In this document: piece after piece, positions 6,641-8,484 of the stretch
How the letters are laid out: each line of letters begins with the position of its first letter
Position numbering within the stretch: position 1 is the stretch's first letter
NCBI GenBank assembly: GCA_030838025.1
Contig: JAUTXM010000015.1
Span: 1 to 8,484, forward strand
DNA length: 8,484 nucleotides
Direction of reading: 5' to 3'
DNA from: Acidimicrobiaceae bacterium
Lineage (GTDB): Bacteria; Actinomycetota; Acidimicrobiia; Acidimicrobiales; Palsa-688
Program-made: the position numbers and the translations under genes
Notes under the pieces: model-generated
Database searches by the model: none
The model's input: only the letters and a program-made list of their open reading frames with translations
Told to the model about the DNA's origin: nothing

Positions 6641-6664
6641 GTCCGCGCCTGATCGCCGAGACGG

Positions 6665-8086
6665 TCAGTGACCTACGTTATCGTGCGGTTTCGTCGCCCC
6701 GACCAGCCGAGATACACCCGTCGGAGCGTCGTGTGACCCGCTTGACGAGGCGCCGCCGTTGCCGTCCATTGTGGGCGGCGCAGGTGCCGCCACGACCACC
6801 GCAACGGCCTCCCCGCCCTCGCCGGCGTCGCCGACAACGACGGCCGCACCGGGCTCGCGGCGTTCACCGCCCTCGAAAGGCTCAGCGGTCTCACCGGGCT
6901 CGCCGCTCTCGAAGGGCTCGCCGCTCTCGAAAGGCTCACCGCCCTCGAAAGGCTCAGCGGGCTCATCGGGCGATCCGGGCGCTCCGGCCCGTCGGCCCGA
7001 GGGGGCGAACACGGTGTACAGCGCCACGCCGAGCGTCAGCACCCCGAAGGGGATGACCGCGTTGCCCTTGTTGTTGGAGAACGTGGGGTAGAGGACCAGC
7101 GCCGACAACAGCGCCGTCCATGCCCACAGGATCATCACCGAGCGCCGTTGCCCGTGTCCGAGGCGCATGAGGCGATGGTGGAGGTGGTCCTTGTCCGGCT
7201 TGGTGGGGTTGCCCCGCCGGCCCGCCCGACGAACGATCGCGAAGGCGGTGTCGAGCATCGGGATCCCGAGGATGAAGAACGGGATGAAGATGGGGGCGAA
7301 GGTGAAGTACGTGCGCCCGCTGAAGGCGTTGTCGGTCTGGCCCACCACCGACAGCGTCGACGCCGCCATCAACAACCCGAGCAGCATGGCACCGGCGTCG
7401 CCCATGAAGATGCGGGCGGGATGGAAGTTGTGGGGCAGGAAACCGAGGCACAGGCCGAGGCACACCACCGCGATCAGCAGCCCGGAGTTGTCGGCGCTGA
7501 TGCTGCCGGCTCGCAGCAGTTGATGCGAGTACACGAAGAACGTTCCGGCCGCGATGGCGACGATTCCCGCCGCCAAGCCGTCGAGGCCGTCGATGAGGTT
7601 GACGGCGTTCGCCATCCCCACCACCCAGATCACCGTCATGAGCGGGGCGATGTCAGGCGACAGCACCAGTGTCGTGCCCAGGATGGGCACCCGGAAGAAC
7701 AGCATGGTGATGCCCGCGAAATACAGGATCGTGCCCGCGAGCACCTGGCCTGACACCTTGCCCGGCGGGCTCACCTCCCGCAGGTCGTCGGCCAGGCCGA
7801 TCGCGACCACGACCGCAGCCGCCAGGACCACGCCGAGGGGTTCGGAGTTGGCGCGGAACACCGGGCGGAACTGCTTCAGTTGGGACGCCACCACCATGGC
7901 GGCGAGGAACGCGATGAACATCGCACCCCCGCCCGCGGTGGCGGTGGGACGGGTGTGAACCCGACGTTCGTCGGGCATCACGAGGAACGAGAACCGAGAC
8001 GCCATGCGGCGGGCGACGAAGGTGAGGGCATAGGTTCCCCCTGCGGCAACGCCCAGAACGATTCCGTAGCCGCCGTAGTCAGACAT
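6665..8086 (-). CDS. wecA: WecA/MraY-family undecaprenyl-phosphate glycosyl-1-phosphate transferase
   Basis: Polytopic membrane enzyme that moves a sugar-1-phosphate, probably GlcNAc-1-phosphate, from its UDP donor to the polyprenyl-phosphate carrier and so starts a lipid-linked cell-wall glycan. From the ATG at 8086 it has 473 residues. Family motifs are present in order: GLADD with Asp100/Asp101, NAVNLIDGLDGLAAG at 160-174, NFHPARIFMGD at 220-230, and the WecA-type loop HLHHRL at 301-306, which separates it from MraY. About ten or eleven hydrophobic helices fill residues 7-360. From about 364 a 110-residue polar tail follows, acidic and repeat-built. The ATG has GAGG nine bases upstream; a GTG at 8104 would add six residues. 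The position between glyA and the atp genes matches other actinobacteria, where the gene is called rfe or wecA. The sugar donor is inferred from the family. Confidence 0.92.
   Translation of the reverse strand: MSDYGGYGIVLGVAAGGTYALTFVARRMASRFSFLVMPDERRVHTRPTATAGGGAMFIAFLAAMVVASQLKQFRPVFRANSEPLGVVLAAAVVVAIGLADDLREVSPPGKVSGQVLAGTILYFAGITMLFFRVPILGTTLVLSPDIAPLMTVIWVVGMANAVNLIDGLDGLAAGIVAIAAGTFFVYSHQLLRAGSISADNSGLLIAVVCLGLCLGFLPHNFHPARIFMGDAGAMLLGLLMAASTLSVVGQTDNAFSGRTYFTFAPIFIPFFILGIPMLDTAFAIVRRAGRRGNPTKPDKDHLHHRLMRLGHGQRRSVMILWAWTALLSALVLYPTFSNNKGNAVIPFGVLTLGVALYTVFAPSGRRAGAPGSPDEPAEPFEGGEPFESGEPFESGEPGETAEPFEGGERREPGAAVVVGDAGEGGEAVAVVVAAPAPPTMDGNGGASSSGSHDAPTGVSRLVGATKPHDNVGH
6866..6955 (-). 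repeat. 18-base tandem repeats coding EPFE(G/S)G in the transferase tail
   Basis: Five consecutive 18-base units code for EPFEGG, EPFESG, EPFESG, EPGETA and EPFEGG (6938-6955, 6920-6937, 6902-6919, 6884-6901, 6866-6883). The first and last units are identical in DNA, the second and third differ by one synonymous base, and the fourth is diverged. They encode residues 378-407 of the transferase, expected on the cytoplasmic side if topology follows family members. Units are in frame, so length changes would be tolerated. Confidence 0.88.
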
Positions 8087-8212
8087 GGGCCGGTCCCTCG
8101 GCACGCGACGGCATCGCCGACAACGTTAAGCCCAGCGGGCAGGCGGCGCGGTCATGGGCGCCCGGCTGGGAGTGGGGCGCACGCGTCTGTGCCGCCTCAC
8201 GGCCGGTTGCCC
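8087..8212 (-). other. Spacer between glyA and the transferase gene
   Basis: These 126 bases hold no recognisable gene. An imperfect hairpin (8176-8196, seven pairs with one bulged base) follows the glyA stop but has no T-run, so it is not a convincing terminator. The AT-richer patch TTAACG before the transferase lacks a matching -35. The GAGG of the transferase ribosome site lies at the left end. Read-through from glyA is possible. Confidence 0.5.
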
Positions 8213-8484
8213 TCAAAAATCAGGGCTGAACTTGCCGCAAAGATTGGCGACTTGGTCACGCACCACGGCCCGCTCAGCGGTGTTGTCGGGATCCCGGAGC
8301 ACCCGGCCGATAAGGGTCGCGATCTCGGCCATCTCGGCCTCCGCCATCCCCGCCGTTGTCATGGCGGGCGAGCCGAGGCGCAGGCCACTGGTGACGAACG
8401 GCGAGCGGGGATCATTCGGAATGGTGTTCTTGTTGCACGTGATGCCGGCCAGGTCCAGGGACTCCTGGGCCTTCTTTCCGGTCA
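8213..8484 (-). CDS. glyA: Serine hydroxymethyltransferase, C-terminal 89 residues (cut by right window edge)
   Basis: Pyridoxal-phosphate enzyme that interconverts serine and glycine while charging tetrahydrofolate with a one-carbon unit. Only the end is in the window; the frame runs from 8482 to the TGA at 8213-8215. The stretch GITCNKNTIPNDPRSPFVTS is the conserved small-domain segment, and SGLRLGSPA carries the arginine (E. coli Arg363 equivalent) that binds the substrate carboxylate. The protein ends LCGKFSPDF, a normal place for the family. One difference is TTAGM, where TTRGF or TTRGM is common, so an Arg is replaced by Ala. In streptomycetes glyA also lies directly before the wecA-type gene and the atp operon. 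Identification is secure despite the truncation. Confidence 0.95.
   Translation of the reverse strand, partial: TGKKAQESLDLAGITCNKNTIPNDPRSPFVTSGLRLGSPAMTTAGMAEAEMAEIATLIGRVLRDPDNTAERAVVRDQVANLCGKFSPDF

Noticed and set aside
6616..7056. Plus-strand open frame rich in Arg, Ser and Pro opposite the transferase tail
   Set aside because: It is the antisense reading of the 18-base repeats and GC-rich tail; no ribosome site or family resemblance.
8110..8135. Promoter for the transferase gene around TTAACG
   Set aside because: No -35 element at a proper distance and only a partial -10 match.
8176..8196. Hairpin after glyA as an intrinsic terminator
   Set aside because: Only seven pairs with one bulged base and no T-run on the minus strand; similar weak hairpins arise easily at this GC content.

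Overview
The window is a stretch of high-GC bacterial chromosome in which every real gene lies on the minus strand. Read from the right edge leftwards it holds the end of glyA, a WecA/MraY-type membrane glycosyl-phosphate transferase, and then an ATP synthase operon in the order atpZ-like, atpI, atpB, atpE, atpF, atpH, atpA, atpG, atpD. The left edge cuts atpD after 327 codons, so the rest of atpD and any atpC lie outside.

The order glyA - wecA-type transferase - atpI - atpBEFHAGD, the very high GC content and the GTG starts point to an actinobacterium. atpF and atpH are separate genes, so the fused b-delta gene of mycobacteria is absent. The Thr-rich TTTTVAP stretch on subunit b hints at Acidimicrobiia or a relative, but this is inference and no close taxon can be named from sequence alone.

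Region 8213-8484 is the C-terminus of serine hydroxymethyltransferase. Region 8087-8212 is a short spacer with no convincing signal. Region 6665-8086 encodes the transferase, which starts lipid-linked glycan synthesis at the membrane and carries an unusual acidic, repeat-built tail. Region 6563-6664 is a spacer with a possible promoter for the atp genes. Region 5047-6562 encodes two small membrane accessory proteins (AtpZ-like, AtpI) and subunit a. Region 4137-5036 encodes the c-ring subunit and subunit b. Region 1-4135 encodes delta, alpha, gamma and beta.

Together the atp products form a proton-driven F-type ATP synthase: a and the c-ring carry protons, b and delta form the peripheral stalk, gamma is the rotor shaft, and alpha3beta3 makes ATP. 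The c subunit has the proton-type and not the sodium-type ligand set. Spacing is very tight (4-base overlaps, 1- and 3-base gaps), which fits one transcript with translational coupling.

The backbone is ordinary housekeeping, and I see no new system, mobile element, CRISPR array or RNA gene. The points worth a second look are a charged repeat tail on AtpA, an acidic hexapeptide-repeat tail on the transferase, a shared N-terminal motif on AtpE and AtpF, two accessory proteins (AtpZ-like and AtpI) side by side, and a tandemly duplicated Shine-Dalgarno block in front of atpD.
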